Below, one piece after another: positions 17,033-24,471 of a stretch of DNA of 64,000 nt (within the stretch, counting starts at the first letter, position 1; each line of letters opens with the position of its first letter). This DNA comes from RGIG2206 sp045577615 (lineage in GTDB: Bacteria > Bacillota > Clostridia > Oscillospirales > Acutalibacteraceae). The stretch is taken from the NCBI GenBank assembly GCA_045577615.1, contig JAZNIT010000064.1:1-64000 (forward strand), in the 5' to 3' direction. The translations under genes were made by a program, and so were the position numbers. The notes under the pieces are model-generated. The model searched no databases. It saw only the letters and a program-made list of their open reading frames with translations, and was not told the DNA's origin.

Positions 17033-17632
17033 TTATTGTTCAGTTTCAGAATCAGTTAAAACCTCAACCGATTCATCTTTAGATTTAGAAGTGTTATTAG
17101 TATCTTCAGCAGATTCACCCTCGCGCTCGGGAAGCGGAGGCAACTGCTGCAAAGACTCTAAAGAAAAACAACGCAAAAAGCGCTCTGTAGTGCCGTAAAT
17201 CAAAGGTCGACCGGGAAGCTCAAGGCGACCCTTTTCTTCAATCAGATCCTTTTCAACCAAGGATGACATAACGCCTGAACAATCAACGCCTCTCACTTGT
17301 TCAACAAATGATTTGGTAACAGGCTGATTATATGCAACAACCGCTAAAACCTCAAAGGCCGCTTGTGATAAAGGTGTGTTGCGCTGAATTTCAAGCATTT
17401 TTCGAATGTTTGCTGCAAACTCAGGCTTTGTAGTCAATTGCCAACTACTATTGATCTTAATAATAGACAATGCACTATCGCGTTGTTCATAATCTTCATT
17501 GAGTTTTTCTGCTGCAGCCTCTACTTGCTTGGGTTTGCATTCCAATATCTCGCAAACTCTGTCCGTAGGAAGCGGATTACCCGAAGCAAACAAAAGTGCC
17601 TCAAACTCTTTTTTTATTTCATTCTGCGTCAT
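17033..17632 (-). CDS. scpB: Segregation and condensation protein B
   Basis: ScpB is the paired winged-helix (kleisin-interacting) subunit of the SMC-ScpAB condensin that organises the chromosome. The 199 residues include the ALLFASGNPL start, the QAAFEVLAVVAYNQPVTKSFVEQVRGVD core and the LPGRPLIYGTTERFL end motif. The acidic Ser/Thr-rich tail is normal. It overlaps scpA by 14 bases. I use the ATG at 17632, with GGAGG before it. Confidence 0.94.
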   Translation of the reverse strand: MTQNEIKKEFEALLFASGNPLPTDRVCEILECKPKQVEAAAEKLNEDYEQRDSALSIIKINSSWQLTTKPEFAANIRKMLEIQRNTPLSQAAFEVLAVVAYNQPVTKSFVEQVRGVDCSGVMSSLVEKDLIEEKGRLELPGRPLIYGTTERFLRCFSLESLQQLPPLPEREGESAEDTNNTSKSKDESVEVLTDSETEQ

Positions 17633-18344
17633 TTTCAGGCACCTCCGCGCACATTGATATAGACAAATCATTACCATCGCCGTCAGCTTTTACTCGGCGA
17701 GTTTTAATAAGTTCAAGAACAGCCAAAAATGTAGCAACAAGCTCGCTTCGGCTTTCAGCCTTTTCAAACAATGATGAGAACCTTACTTTTATATTATTGC
17801 GCAAATTTCTAAGCACATAAACAACTTTGCTTGATACTGAAACAATCTTTTTAGCAACAAGAGGAGTGAATGTTTCTGCAGGAGGCGGTAATTTTCTCAT
17901 ACCTCGACCGACCGCATTCATATATGCCACTACCAGCTCGTTAGATTCATGACTTCTGCGATAATTCTTGTTTATCGGCACGTTGGCCTGCTGTCTGACA
18001 AATCGGTTAAAGCCCTCCGTCATAGTTGACAGACGCTGCGCCATCTCCTTGCACACCTTATACTCAAGCAGCTCACCCGAAAGCTCAGCGCGTGGATCGA
18101 CATCGTCGTCATACTTTGGCAGCAGCATAGCTGACTTAATATAAACAAGTCGCGCAGCCATTTCTAAAAATTCACTTGCAACATCCATATTGTTTTCTTT
18201 AAACAATTCGATCTGCTGCATATACTGACTAAGCAATTCGGTTATATTGATGTCATAGATATTCATTTTATTTTTGGATATAAGAGTCAGCAATAAATCC
18301 AACGGACCCTCAAAATCCGCCACTTTATAGCAGATGCCATCCAT
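17619..18344 (-). CDS. scpA: Segregation and condensation protein A
   Basis: Kleisin subunit bridging SMC heads with ScpB. The 241-residue protein starts with the family signature DFEGPLDLLLTLISKNKMNIYDI, followed by EFLEMAARLVYIKSAMLLP, and has a C-terminal winged helix. It overlaps scpB, the standard gene pair. Confidence 0.95.
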   Translation of the reverse strand: MDGICYKVADFEGPLDLLLTLISKNKMNIYDINITELLSQYMQQIELFKENNMDVASEFLEMAARLVYIKSAMLLPKYDDDVDPRAELSGELLEYKVCKEMAQRLSTMTEGFNRFVRQQANVPINKNYRRSHESNELVVAYMNAVGRGMRKLPPPAETFTPLVAKKIVSVSSKVVYVLRNLRNNIKVRFSSLFEKAESRSELVATFLAVLELIKTRRVKADGDGNDLSISMCAEVPENDAE

Positions 18345-18369
18345 AATAAATACCTCAAACTAAATAGAA

Positions 18370-19056
18370 TTAATAAAACAAGCTAAAAGGAAGCGACGCA
18401 ATCGTGCTCAAAGCATTCATAATACCCTCAACAGCAAAAGTAAAGGGTTTATCAAGCACACCAACAATTATAGCAGCAAATACAACATAATAAAGTATAT
18501 TTCCGTAACGCTCCATAAACATAGCAACCCGTGAGCCGGTCAAAGACATAAGCACCTTTGAACCGTCAAGAGGAGGTACTGGAATCAAATTAAACACTGC
18601 AAGTGAAACGTTAATTACTGCAGCATAATACAAAATAAGCATAATAACATTTGCAACATCTGAATAACCGAACAAACCGGTACCGATAAAATTAAATATG
18701 AACAGTAACACAAACGACATAAGAATGTTGGCTAATGGGCCGGCAAGTGAAACCAACGCAATGTCACGACGGGGTTTAGAAAAATTATAATAATTAACAG
18801 GAACAGCCTTAGCATATCCAAAGCCGACCAAAAGAATCATTAGTGCTCCCAAATAGTCGATATGTGCCAATGGATTAAGTGTAAGTCTGCCGTAAGATCT
18901 GGCTGTCCTGTCACCTAATTTATCGGCAACAAAAGCATGAGCAAATTCATGAAAAGGTAAACAAACAAAGATAACAATCAATGAAGAAACAATTGAAGAG
19001 ATTAGGTTTATCCAGCTAAATGAACCGGCATTTAAAACATCTAACAACACAATCAA
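18370..19056 (-). CDS. Site-2 protease family protein (M50)
   Basis: Intramembrane zinc metalloprotease with five or six hydrophobic helices in 228 residues. The zinc motif HEFAHAFVADKLGD (HExxH) falls near residue 37, and the third-ligand region NLIPVPPLDGSKVL near 150. It resembles the YwhC/Rv-type and SpoIVFB-related group commonly found next to scpA in Clostridia. The start is a TTG at 19056 behind GGTGGTG; a GTG at 19050 is equally possible. Its substrate is unknown. Confidence 0.85.
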   Translation of the reverse strand: MIVLLDVLNAGSFSWINLISSIVSSLIVIFVCLPFHEFAHAFVADKLGDRTARSYGRLTLNPLAHIDYLGALMILLVGFGYAKAVPVNYYNFSKPRRDIALVSLAGPLANILMSFVLLFIFNFIGTGLFGYSDVANVIMLILYYAAVINVSLAVFNLIPVPPLDGSKVLMSLTGSRVAMFMERYGNILYYVVFAAIIVGVLDKPFTFAVEGIMNALSTIASLPFSLFY

Positions 19057-19160
19057 ACACCACCAAAATTATAAAAATGCGCATTATACCTCAATATAAG
19101 TATCATTATATAATCTTTATATTAAAAAAGCAAGATTTTTATTGTAAAATAAAAGGCAAA

Positions 19161-19197
19161 CACAAAAAAATAACCCCAAGTCAAATGACTTGGGGTT
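19161..19197 (-). terminator. Terminator of the tRNA operon
   Basis: A 12-bp stem (AACCCCAAGTCA / TGACTTGGGGTT) directly follows the CCA end of tRNA-Gly on the minus strand, then ATTTTTTTG. Confidence 0.92.
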
Positions 19198-19273
19198 TGG
19201 AGCGGATTACGAGGCTCGAACTCGCTACCTCCACCTTGGCAAGGTGGCGCTCTACCAGATGAGCTAAATCCGC
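19198..19273 (-). tRNA. tRNA-Gly (GCC)
   Basis: A 76-base cloverleaf including the encoded CCA. Anticodon loop TTGCCAA, acceptor GCGGATT / AATCCGC, T-loop GTTCGAGCC. Last gene of the four-tRNA operon. Confidence 0.97.
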
Positions 19274-19278
19274 AGATA

Positions 19279-19354
<76 letters not shown>

Positions 19355-19357
19355 AAG

Positions 19358-19434
19358 TGGCGACCTGGATGGGGCTCGAACCCACGACCTCTAGCGTGAC
19401 AGGCTAGCGTTCTAACCAGCTGAACTACCAGGCC
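19358..19434 (-). tRNA. tRNA-Asp (GTC)
   Basis: 77 bases with encoded CCA. Anticodon loop CTGTCAC, acceptor GGCCTGG, T-loop GTTCGAGCC. Second gene of the operon. Confidence 0.97.
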
Positions 19435-19439
19435 ACTAA

Positions 19440-19515
19440 TGGTGGGAACAACAGGGCTCGAACCTGTGACCCTCTGCTTGTAAGGCAGATGCTCTCCCAG
19501 CTGAGCTATGCTCCC
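19440..19515 (-). tRNA. tRNA-Val (TAC)
   Basis: 76 bases with encoded CCA. Anticodon loop CTTACAA, acceptor GGGAGCA, T-loop GTTCGAGCC. First gene of the tRNA operon, about 50 bases after its promoter. Confidence 0.97.
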
Positions 19516-19568
19516 ATCTCTGGTAAAGCCGCGTCGTGAAAATCAGTTACTCACTGGCGACAAATGGT

Positions 19569-19597
19569 ATATTACTACATCCCGATTGAAATGTCAA
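19569..19597 (-). promoter_or_regulatory. Strong sigma-A promoter of the tRNA operon
   Basis: Minus strand TTGACA (19597-19592), exactly 17 bases, TAATAT (19574-19569), close to consensus as expected for stable RNA. Confidence 0.9.
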
Positions 19598-19606
19598 TAC
19601 CTTTTT

Positions 19607-20491
19607 TTAAATTTTTTTAATTTTTTTATCAATTAGTTTTTTTACCTCATCAGATGTGAATTTATAGGTTGTATTACAGAAGTGACAACACACCTCTGTT
19701 ACCTCTTGTTCACGAGCAATTTTTTCCAACTCATCAACCGACAAAGATGAAATAACTCGTTCTGTTCTTTCTCTTGAACAGTCGCACTTATACTCGGCTG
19801 TAGATTCGTCAAGCAACTCAACCTCAAACTCACTAAGTGCATCTTTAACTATTTCTTCAAGTGTCATACCCTTATCCATAAGAACAGTTATAGGGTGAAC
19901 ACCTTGAATACTTTTTTCAACCTTGGTTATAATCTCGTCGTCAGCGGTGGGCAACAATTGAATAATATAACCACCGGCAACCTTAACCGTAAGGTCGGGA
20001 TTAACCAACACGCCCAAAGCACAAACAGTCGGTATCTGCTCACTTGTTGCAAAATATGATGTAATATCCTCGGCTATCTCGCCTGAAACCAGAGGAACAA
20101 CACCAATATAAGGCTCTTTCATGCCTACATCTTTAACAACGCTGAGCTCACCTCTGCCAATAGCACCGCCAACATCAAGCTTGCCGTTAGGCTTCAAAGG
20201 AATCTCAACTACAGGTTCATATGGGCAGCATTTAACATTGCCATTGGCATCACCAACAGCACTTATCATACGGGCAGGCCCGTCACCGCTGATACGCAAT
20301 GTAACGCTGCCGTTTTCACTTTTAAGAGCGCTACCCATCATTGCTGCTGCAGTGAGCATACGACCCATAGCGGCAGTAATAACCGCACTGGTGCAATGTA
20401 TGCCTTCAGCCTTGCTTACAATATCGGTTGAATCGATAGCCATTGCAGTAACGCAGCCATCGGTGGTTATGCATCTGATAATTCTTCCCAT
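19607..20491 (-). CDS. hslO: Redox-regulated chaperone Hsp33
   Basis: Cytosolic holdase activated by oxidation. The 294-residue protein has the N-terminal Hsp33 fold (RCITTDGCVTAMAI, GRMLTAAAMMGS). The C-terminal redox switch has the CDC pair near residue 238 and the distal pair in CCHFC near 270, the four zinc-binding cysteines. The protein ends in a lysine/isoleucine-rich tail. Its start overlaps the stop of the methyltransferase by one base. Confidence 0.95.
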   Translation of the reverse strand: MGRIIRCITTDGCVTAMAIDSTDIVSKAEGIHCTSAVITAAMGRMLTAAAMMGSALKSENGSVTLRISGDGPARMISAVGDANGNVKCCPYEPVVEIPLKPNGKLDVGGAIGRGELSVVKDVGMKEPYIGVVPLVSGEIAEDITSYFATSEQIPTVCALGVLVNPDLTVKVAGGYIIQLLPTADDEIITKVEKSIQGVHPITVLMDKGMTLEEIVKDALSEFEVELLDESTAEYKCDCSRERTERVISSLSVDELEKIAREQEVTEVCCHFCNTTYKFTSDEVKKLIDKKIKKI

Positions 20492-21225
20492 TACATTTTC
20501 CTCATAACAAATATTTTTCTTTCACAATCATCAGTAGGCTTTTTACGGCTTAAATCTGCAAACACAGCTTCTGTCTTTAAACCGGCTTTCTTGCCAAAAT
20601 CAATCAATTGTTCATCGGTATAGAAGCGCTCAGAAAATTCTTCGCTGCTTCTAATATACCTGTCCCCTTCTTTATAAAAGAAATCAAGGGATATATCAGT
20701 ATACGGATCATCAAAGTTATTTTGCCAAACGCAATAAACCTCGTCATCGTCTATAACAAAGTTATTGTCAGCCAAAACACACTTGTGTTTATATTCAGTA
20801 TTTACATCAAAAATGAACAAACAATCTTTTTCTAAAAACAAACCGACCTTATTAAAGGCCTCTTGCAGTTCATCCTCGTCAATAATATGGTTAATGCTAT
20901 CAAGGGTACAAACAGCACCCTGAACGGTACCATACAAATCCAATTCTTGAGCAGATTGGCACAGGCAGAGCAAACTTACACCCATATGCTTTGCTTTATT
21001 AGAAGCAATGTTGAGCATATTCTCGGATGCATCGACTGCAATAACATCACAACCGCCCTTTGCTAATTCCAAAGACAAAGAACCGGTACCGCAGCACACA
21101 TCAAGCAATATTTCAGGCTTTTTGTCATACTCACAAAAAAGCCCGAGCAGATAGTCTGCGCGGGCGGAGTAATCACAGTCAGACATAAGGCGGTCATAAA
21201 AAGCCGCAAATACATCATATGACAT
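20491..21225 (-). CDS. Class I SAM-dependent methyltransferase
   Basis: 244 residues with the Rossmann methyltransferase motif I LLDVCCGTGSLSLELA near residue 41, the acidic ribose contact VIAVDASENML, and a motif-IV-like VCTLDSINHI. The substrate is unknown. It lies between yerC and hslO with little or no spacing, so the three probably form one transcript. The ribosome site (GGGGAAG) is moderate. Confidence 0.85.
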   Translation of the reverse strand: MSYDVFAAFYDRLMSDCDYSARADYLLGLFCEYDKKPEILLDVCCGTGSLSLELAKGGCDVIAVDASENMLNIASNKAKHMGVSLLCLCQSAQELDLYGTVQGAVCTLDSINHIIDEDELQEAFNKVGLFLEKDCLFIFDVNTEYKHKCVLADNNFVIDDDEVYCVWQNNFDDPYTDISLDFFYKEGDRYIRSSEEFSERFYTDEQLIDFGKKAGLKTEAVFADLSRKKPTDDCERKIFVMRKM

Positions 21226-21227
21226 AA

Positions 21228-21521
21228 TTACTTGTCTTCCCCTTTGATTCTTGAGAAAACTACAGAATAACCATCAGCGCCATCGTTGATAGAACGATTA
21301 ACGCGGCTAATAGTAGCAGTGCTTGCACCTGTCTTTTCTACAATTTCACTGTAAACCTTACCTTCGGTAAGCATTTTTGCAACAACATAGCGTTGTGCCA
21401 TTGATTTGATTTCTCGAATTGTGCAAAGGTCCTTCAAAAAATTATAGCATTCATCTGCAGTTTCGAGGGTAATCATACCTTCGAGCATACTATTAACAAA
21501 CTCATCTCGTTTGATTGCCAC
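21228..21521 (-). CDS. YerC/YecD family TrpR-like DNA-binding protein
   Basis: 97 residues in the TrpR/YerC-YecD family. It has IREIKSMAQRYVVAKML, then the helix-turn-helix YSEIVEKTGASTATISRVNRSI. The regulated genes are not known for this family member. I choose the GTG at 21521 because GAGGAG lies eight bases before it; a TTG at 21527 is the alternative. It leads the yerC-methyltransferase-hslO transcript, and an IS has inserted just upstream of its promoter. Confidence 0.87.
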   Translation of the reverse strand: MAIKRDEFVNSMLEGMITLETADECYNFLKDLCTIREIKSMAQRYVVAKMLTEGKVYSEIVEKTGASTATISRVNRSINDGADGYSVVFSRIKGEDK

Positions 21522-21551
21522 ACTCAACACTCCTCAATAAAAGTCTTTAAC

Positions 21552-21580
21552 ATTTTAACACATTAAATTCTAAAAGTCAA
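21552..21580 (-). promoter_or_regulatory. Promoter of yerC
   Basis: Minus strand TTGACT (21580-21575), 17 bases, TAAAAT (21557-21552). The duplicated IS target begins only four bases upstream of the -35 box. Confidence 0.75.
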
Positions 21581-21584
21581 TATA

Positions 21585-21609
21585 GGCAATCGTTATGAAT
21601 TAAACAATA
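21585..21609. repeat. Left copy of the 25-bp IS target duplication
   Basis: The 25 bases starting GGCAATCGTTATG and ending AAACAATA recur without change at 22694-22718, immediately outside both ends of the IS. Confidence 0.95.
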
Positions 21610-21626
21610 TGTAGGTTTACAATAGA

Positions 21627-21742
21627 TGTGTTACAGTTGGGAATAAAAAATAAGTGACGAATGGAAAATCCTGTGTTACAGTTAAGTTGCTGAGACAAAA
21701 CAGACAGGAGGATTAACCATTCGTCATGAAAACTGTAACACA
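21627..21742 (+). repeat. Interleaved inverted repeats around the transposase start
   Basis: TGTGTTACAGTT occurs at 21627-21638 and 21672-21683, and its complement AACTGTAACACA at 21731-21742, inside codons 2-6. TGACGAATGG at 21655-21664 is the exact complement of CCATTCGTCA at 21717-21726, which abuts the ATG. The ribosome site AGGAGG (21706-21711) lies in the loop. The two pairings interleave, so the RNA could form alternative hairpins or a pseudoknot that masks the start codon. The repeated 12-mer also overlaps the terminal repeat and may be a transposase-binding site. Confidence 0.8.
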
Positions 21743-22664
21743 AACAATGCTGTATCGTCAAGCAATAATTAAATATTCTTTAAAATATGGAGTAACAAAA
21801 GCAGCAATTAGATACAAAACCAACCGCCAATACATCTACCGTTGGCGAAATAGATACGACGGAACCTTGCAATCATTAGCAGATAAGTCACACAGACCAC
21901 ATCATCATCCTAACGAGCATACACCTGAAGAATTAAAACTAATAGCAGATATGCGGAAACGCAATATGAATGCTGGATTAGTAGTGTTTTGGGTAAAACT
22001 CCGTCAAAGAGGATATACACGCTCCGTAACGGGATTATACCGCCTTTTACGCAGGCAGGGACAAATGGCGGTAAAACCACCTAATCCGAAATATATACCT
22101 AAACCATACGAGCAGATGCAATATCCGGGACAAAGAGTGCAAATAGATGTGAAATTTGTGCCCGAATCTTGTATAGTGGGCGAAGCAAAAGGACAAAAGT
22201 TTTACCAATACACCGCTATTGATGAGTACTCAAGATTTCGCTATTTAGAGGCATTTGAGGAGCATAGTTCATATTCATCAGCACAGTTTTTAAAGCATTT
22301 AATAGAGAAATTTCCGTTTAGGATAGAGTGTGTTCAAACAGACAATGGTATGGAATTTACAAAGCAATTAGGCAACACCCAAAAGCCGACGCCCACACTG
22401 TTCGAGCGTACGCTCGAACAGTGTGGCATAAGACATAAGCTTATTGCTCCGTACACACCCAGACACAACGGAAAGGTTGAGCGTTCTCATCGTAAAGATA
22501 ACGAATATTTTTATGCGACACATTCTTTTTATTCATTCGAAGATTTTAAAAAGCAACTTTCTGTTCACAACAGAAGATACAATAATTTTCCTATGCGTCC
22601 TCTTAATTGGAAATCTCCTGCCGATTACATCAAGGCTTTTATCTCTAACGGCGAAGTTTTCTAA
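21726..22664 (+). CDS. IS481-like DDE transposase
   Basis: A 312-residue transposase. It has an N-terminal helix-turn-helix (KYGVTKAAIRYKTNRQYIYRW), a second DNA-binding segment to about residue 110, then an integrase-core (rve) domain. The catalytic triad is visible as D in RVQIDVKFVP, D in VQTDNGMEF, and E in HNGKVERSHRKDNEYF. The frame is intact. The ATG at 21726 is the only plausible start since an in-frame TAA lies 15 bases upstream; AGGAGG is 14 bases away, a long spacing. A 34-bp perfect palindrome is embedded between the second Asp and the Glu. Confidence 0.93.
   Translation: MKTVTQTMLYRQAIIKYSLKYGVTKAAIRYKTNRQYIYRWRNRYDGTLQSLADKSHRPHHHPNEHTPEELKLIADMRKRNMNAGLVVFWVKLRQRGYTRSVTGLYRLLRRQGQMAVKPPNPKYIPKPYEQMQYPGQRVQIDVKFVPESCIVGEAKGQKFYQYTAIDEYSRFRYLEAFEEHSSYSSAQFLKHLIEKFPFRIECVQTDNGMEFTKQLGNTQKPTPTLFERTLEQCGIRHKLIAPYTPRHNGKVERSHRKDNEYFYATHSFYSFEDFKKQLSVHNRRYNNFPMRPLNWKSPADYIKAFISNGEVF
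22393..22426. repeat. 34-bp perfect palindrome inside the transposase gene
   Basis: Centred on GAGCGTACGCTC, each 17-bp arm is the exact complement of the other (outer ends CCACACTGTT / AACAGTGTGG). It codes PTLFERTLEQCG in frame, so it is under both coding and palindrome constraint. Confidence 0.95.
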
Positions 22665-22693
22665 TTTTGTAACACATCATTGACAAACCTACA

Positions 22694-22718
22694 GGCAATC
22701 GTTATGAATTAAACAATA
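22694..22718. repeat. Right copy of the 25-bp IS target duplication
   Basis: Exact repeat of 21585-21609. One further base (A) could be shared with the element end. Confidence 0.95.
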
Positions 22719-22744
22719 AAATCAGGAAAAAATAATCCCAAGGA

Positions 22745-22921
22745 GTGATAAATATAAATAGTAAAATAATATGGTACAGTTTACGGCTTCCACTCAAATT
22801 ATCGGCCATTAAACGATCGTTATTTAAAACCGTTATTCTTTATTTAGGTACAGTTTCTATTATACTTGCTGCACTTTTAACACTTAAACGATTATTACTA
22901 ATAACTGTTAACAAATTATAA
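22745..22921 (+). CDS. Possible small basic membrane peptide (58 aa), no clear start
   Basis: An open frame of 58 codons ends at TAA 22919-22921. It would encode a basic N-terminal half (KIIWYSLRLPLKLSAIKRS) followed by one hydrophobic helix (TVILYLGTVSIILAALLTL) and a basic end. The start is doubtful: GTG at 22745 overlaps the AAGGAG that should be its ribosome site. An ATA codon at 22754 has ideal spacing from that site but is a rare initiator. The IS lies immediately upstream and may have removed its promoter. No family recognised. The rest of 22719-23064 shows nothing else supportable. Confidence 0.35.
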   Translation: MININSKIIWYSLRLPLKLSAIKRSLFKTVILYLGTVSIILAALLTLKRLLLITVNKL

Positions 22922-23064
22922 AGACAAAATGCACAACTCTGTTTAATTTATTTTGTTACTAAAATATGCAACCAGGTCTTGACATTGCAACTCGAAAATT
23001 GTAAACTATTGTTAGGTATATATGTAACATTATACTAATACATTTTTTGCGAGGTATCTTTCCA

Positions 23065-23883
23065 ATGAACATTTTCCAATGTGAAGAAAACATAGCTGTT
23101 GCCGCAATCGTTGGCGCGCTGACCGCTATCATTCCTATCGCCCTGATAGTAATCACCAAATTTTTAAAAATTAAATCCACTAACTTATTGTATATAGCTA
23201 CCGCTGCTTCATTGCTTTGCACAGTAGTTGCTACCCTGTTCAGCTACCACATCATCGTCGTTGTCGGTTATATAGTATCTCTGCTCTGCTCAGGATATAT
23301 GATTGTCAACACCTGCAGCCAGGTACATACAAATACAATCTACAAACTTGGCCCCGTGCATCTTTTTGCAAAGGTTATCATACCGCTTACAATCTTCTTC
23401 CAATTCTTCCGCCCCATATTTGTATATTGCAAGAACGAGGCTCAACTCCCCTACTACAAAAATCTTGCAGGTCTCGGTCTTAAATGCTACAACGCACAAC
23501 CTCGCAAATGGGGCGGTCCCCTCATCAACGCAGAAGGTATCGCTGCTTATGATGTAAATTGGGAAGGCGCTAACATTATGACCGTTATCACGCTTTTGCT
23601 TTTCTTAGTAGTTTTGGTTATGCAAGCACTTTTGATCTGGCGTCAATTCAAAGACCCCGATAACGCTCGCGATTGGGCTGATATCGGTCTTATTGTAACC
23701 TGCATCGGTACCATTTTTGTATATGGTATGTTCACTTCAAACAACCTTGGAATTGCAGATATAAAGTACGTTGACAATATGACCCTTACCATTCCCATCA
23801 TCGTAATTCTCGGTGCTCTTAACAGAGTTCTCTATTTTGAAAAAGTTGAAAAGTTCTTGGATAAGTTTTTCGCTAACAAATAA
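23065..23883 (+). CDS. Polytopic membrane protein of unknown function
   Basis: 272 residues with about seven hydrophobic segments: roughly 5-28, 33-53, 55-77, 92-112, then after a polar stretch 171-193, 204-224 and 235-253. The central hydrophilic region (about 112-168) contains YCKNEAQLPYYKN, several aromatic residues and prolines, and may be an extracytoplasmic loop. I do not recognise a family or motif. GAGG stands before the ATG at 23065. It is a single gene closed by a strong terminator and convergent with the fumarase subunit gene. Confidence 0.8.
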   Translation: MNIFQCEENIAVAAIVGALTAIIPIALIVITKFLKIKSTNLLYIATAASLLCTVVATLFSYHIIVVVGYIVSLLCSGYMIVNTCSQVHTNTIYKLGPVHLFAKVIIPLTIFFQFFRPIFVYCKNEAQLPYYKNLAGLGLKCYNAQPRKWGGPLINAEGIAAYDVNWEGANIMTVITLLLFLVVLVMQALLIWRQFKDPDNARDWADIGLIVTCIGTIFVYGMFTSNNLGIADIKYVDNMTLTIPIIVILGALNRVLYFEKVEKFLDKFFANK

Positions 23884-23887
23884 TATA

Positions 23888-23933
23888 GTATAAAATTAAA
23901 TCCCCCTCAATTGAGGGGGATTTAATTTTATAC
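23888..23933. terminator. Bidirectional terminator, 46-bp perfect palindrome
   Basis: Each arm reads TAAAATTAAATCCCCCTCAA or its exact complement, with A/T runs on both sides. It lies between convergent genes and overlaps the last six bases of the minus-strand gene. Confidence 0.9.
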
Positions 23934-24455
23934 AAACAAGCTGTTACCTAAGCTATCAATGGCCACCGTTAAAGGAAATTCGTCAAACTCTAATCTTTTG
24001 ATTGATTCGCATCCCAAATCGTCAAAAGCAATAACATCGCAGTTTTTTATGCACTTGGCCGCTAAAGCTCCGGCACCGCCGATTGCGCACAAATACACAG
24101 CATTATTTTTAATGATAGCGTCATATACATACTTACTTCTATCACCTTTACCAATAGACGCTACCATACCTAAATCATAAAGCTTTGGCGCAAACCGATC
24201 CATCCTTGAGGATGTTGTAGGTCCGCAACTGCCAATAGAATGCTCAGGAGATGTTGGCGAAGGCCCGGCATAATATATTGAAGAATCTTTAATATCAAAG
24301 GGCAACTCTTCACCACTGCTAAGCAGTTCGAATATTCTTTTATGCGCCGCATCACGAGCGGTGTACACTACTCCCGATAGCAAAACCCTGTCTCCTGCTC
24401 TAAGATATTTACAAGCATCTCTGAGTTGCGTAGTTTTAACGTTATATTCGTGCAT
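23928..24455 (-). CDS. Fe-S hydro-lyase (fumarase/tartrate dehydratase type), beta subunit
   Basis: Beta subunit of class I fumarase or L-tartrate dehydratase, which hydrates or dehydrates a dicarboxylate. The 175 residues show LRAGDRVLLSGVVYTARDAAHKR, then YYAGPSPTSP and the substrate loop IGSCGPTTSSRMD, with KGDRSKYVYDA and AIGGAGALAAKCI downstream, all family hallmarks. The alpha subunit that holds the 4Fe-4S cluster is normally adjacent, but no such gene is in this window. The next gene upstream encodes an unrelated membrane protein. Confidence 0.88.
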   Translation of the reverse strand: MHEYNVKTTQLRDACKYLRAGDRVLLSGVVYTARDAAHKRIFELLSSGEELPFDIKDSSIYYAGPSPTSPEHSIGSCGPTTSSRMDRFAPKLYDLGMVASIGKGDRSKYVYDAIIKNNAVYLCAIGGAGALAAKCIKNCDVIAFDDLGCESIKRLEFDEFPLTVAIDSLGNSLFV

Positions 24456-24471
24456 ACAAACTCCTTGCTTA

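Larger units (their letters stand above)
21610..22693 (+). mobile_element. Complete IS481-like insertion sequence, 1084 bp
   Basis: The element has imperfect terminal inverted repeats: the left end TGTAGGTTTACAATAG continues to ATGTGTTACA, and the right end reversed is TGTAGGTTTGTCAATG to ATGTGTTACA. It has one transposase gene, and 25-bp direct repeats on both sides prove a discrete insertion at this site. Its last 140 bp equal the start of the window, so at least two copies exist in the genome. Single-ORF structure and transposase length fit IS481. The long duplication does not fit that family well and recalls groups described around IS1202. Confidence 0.95.
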
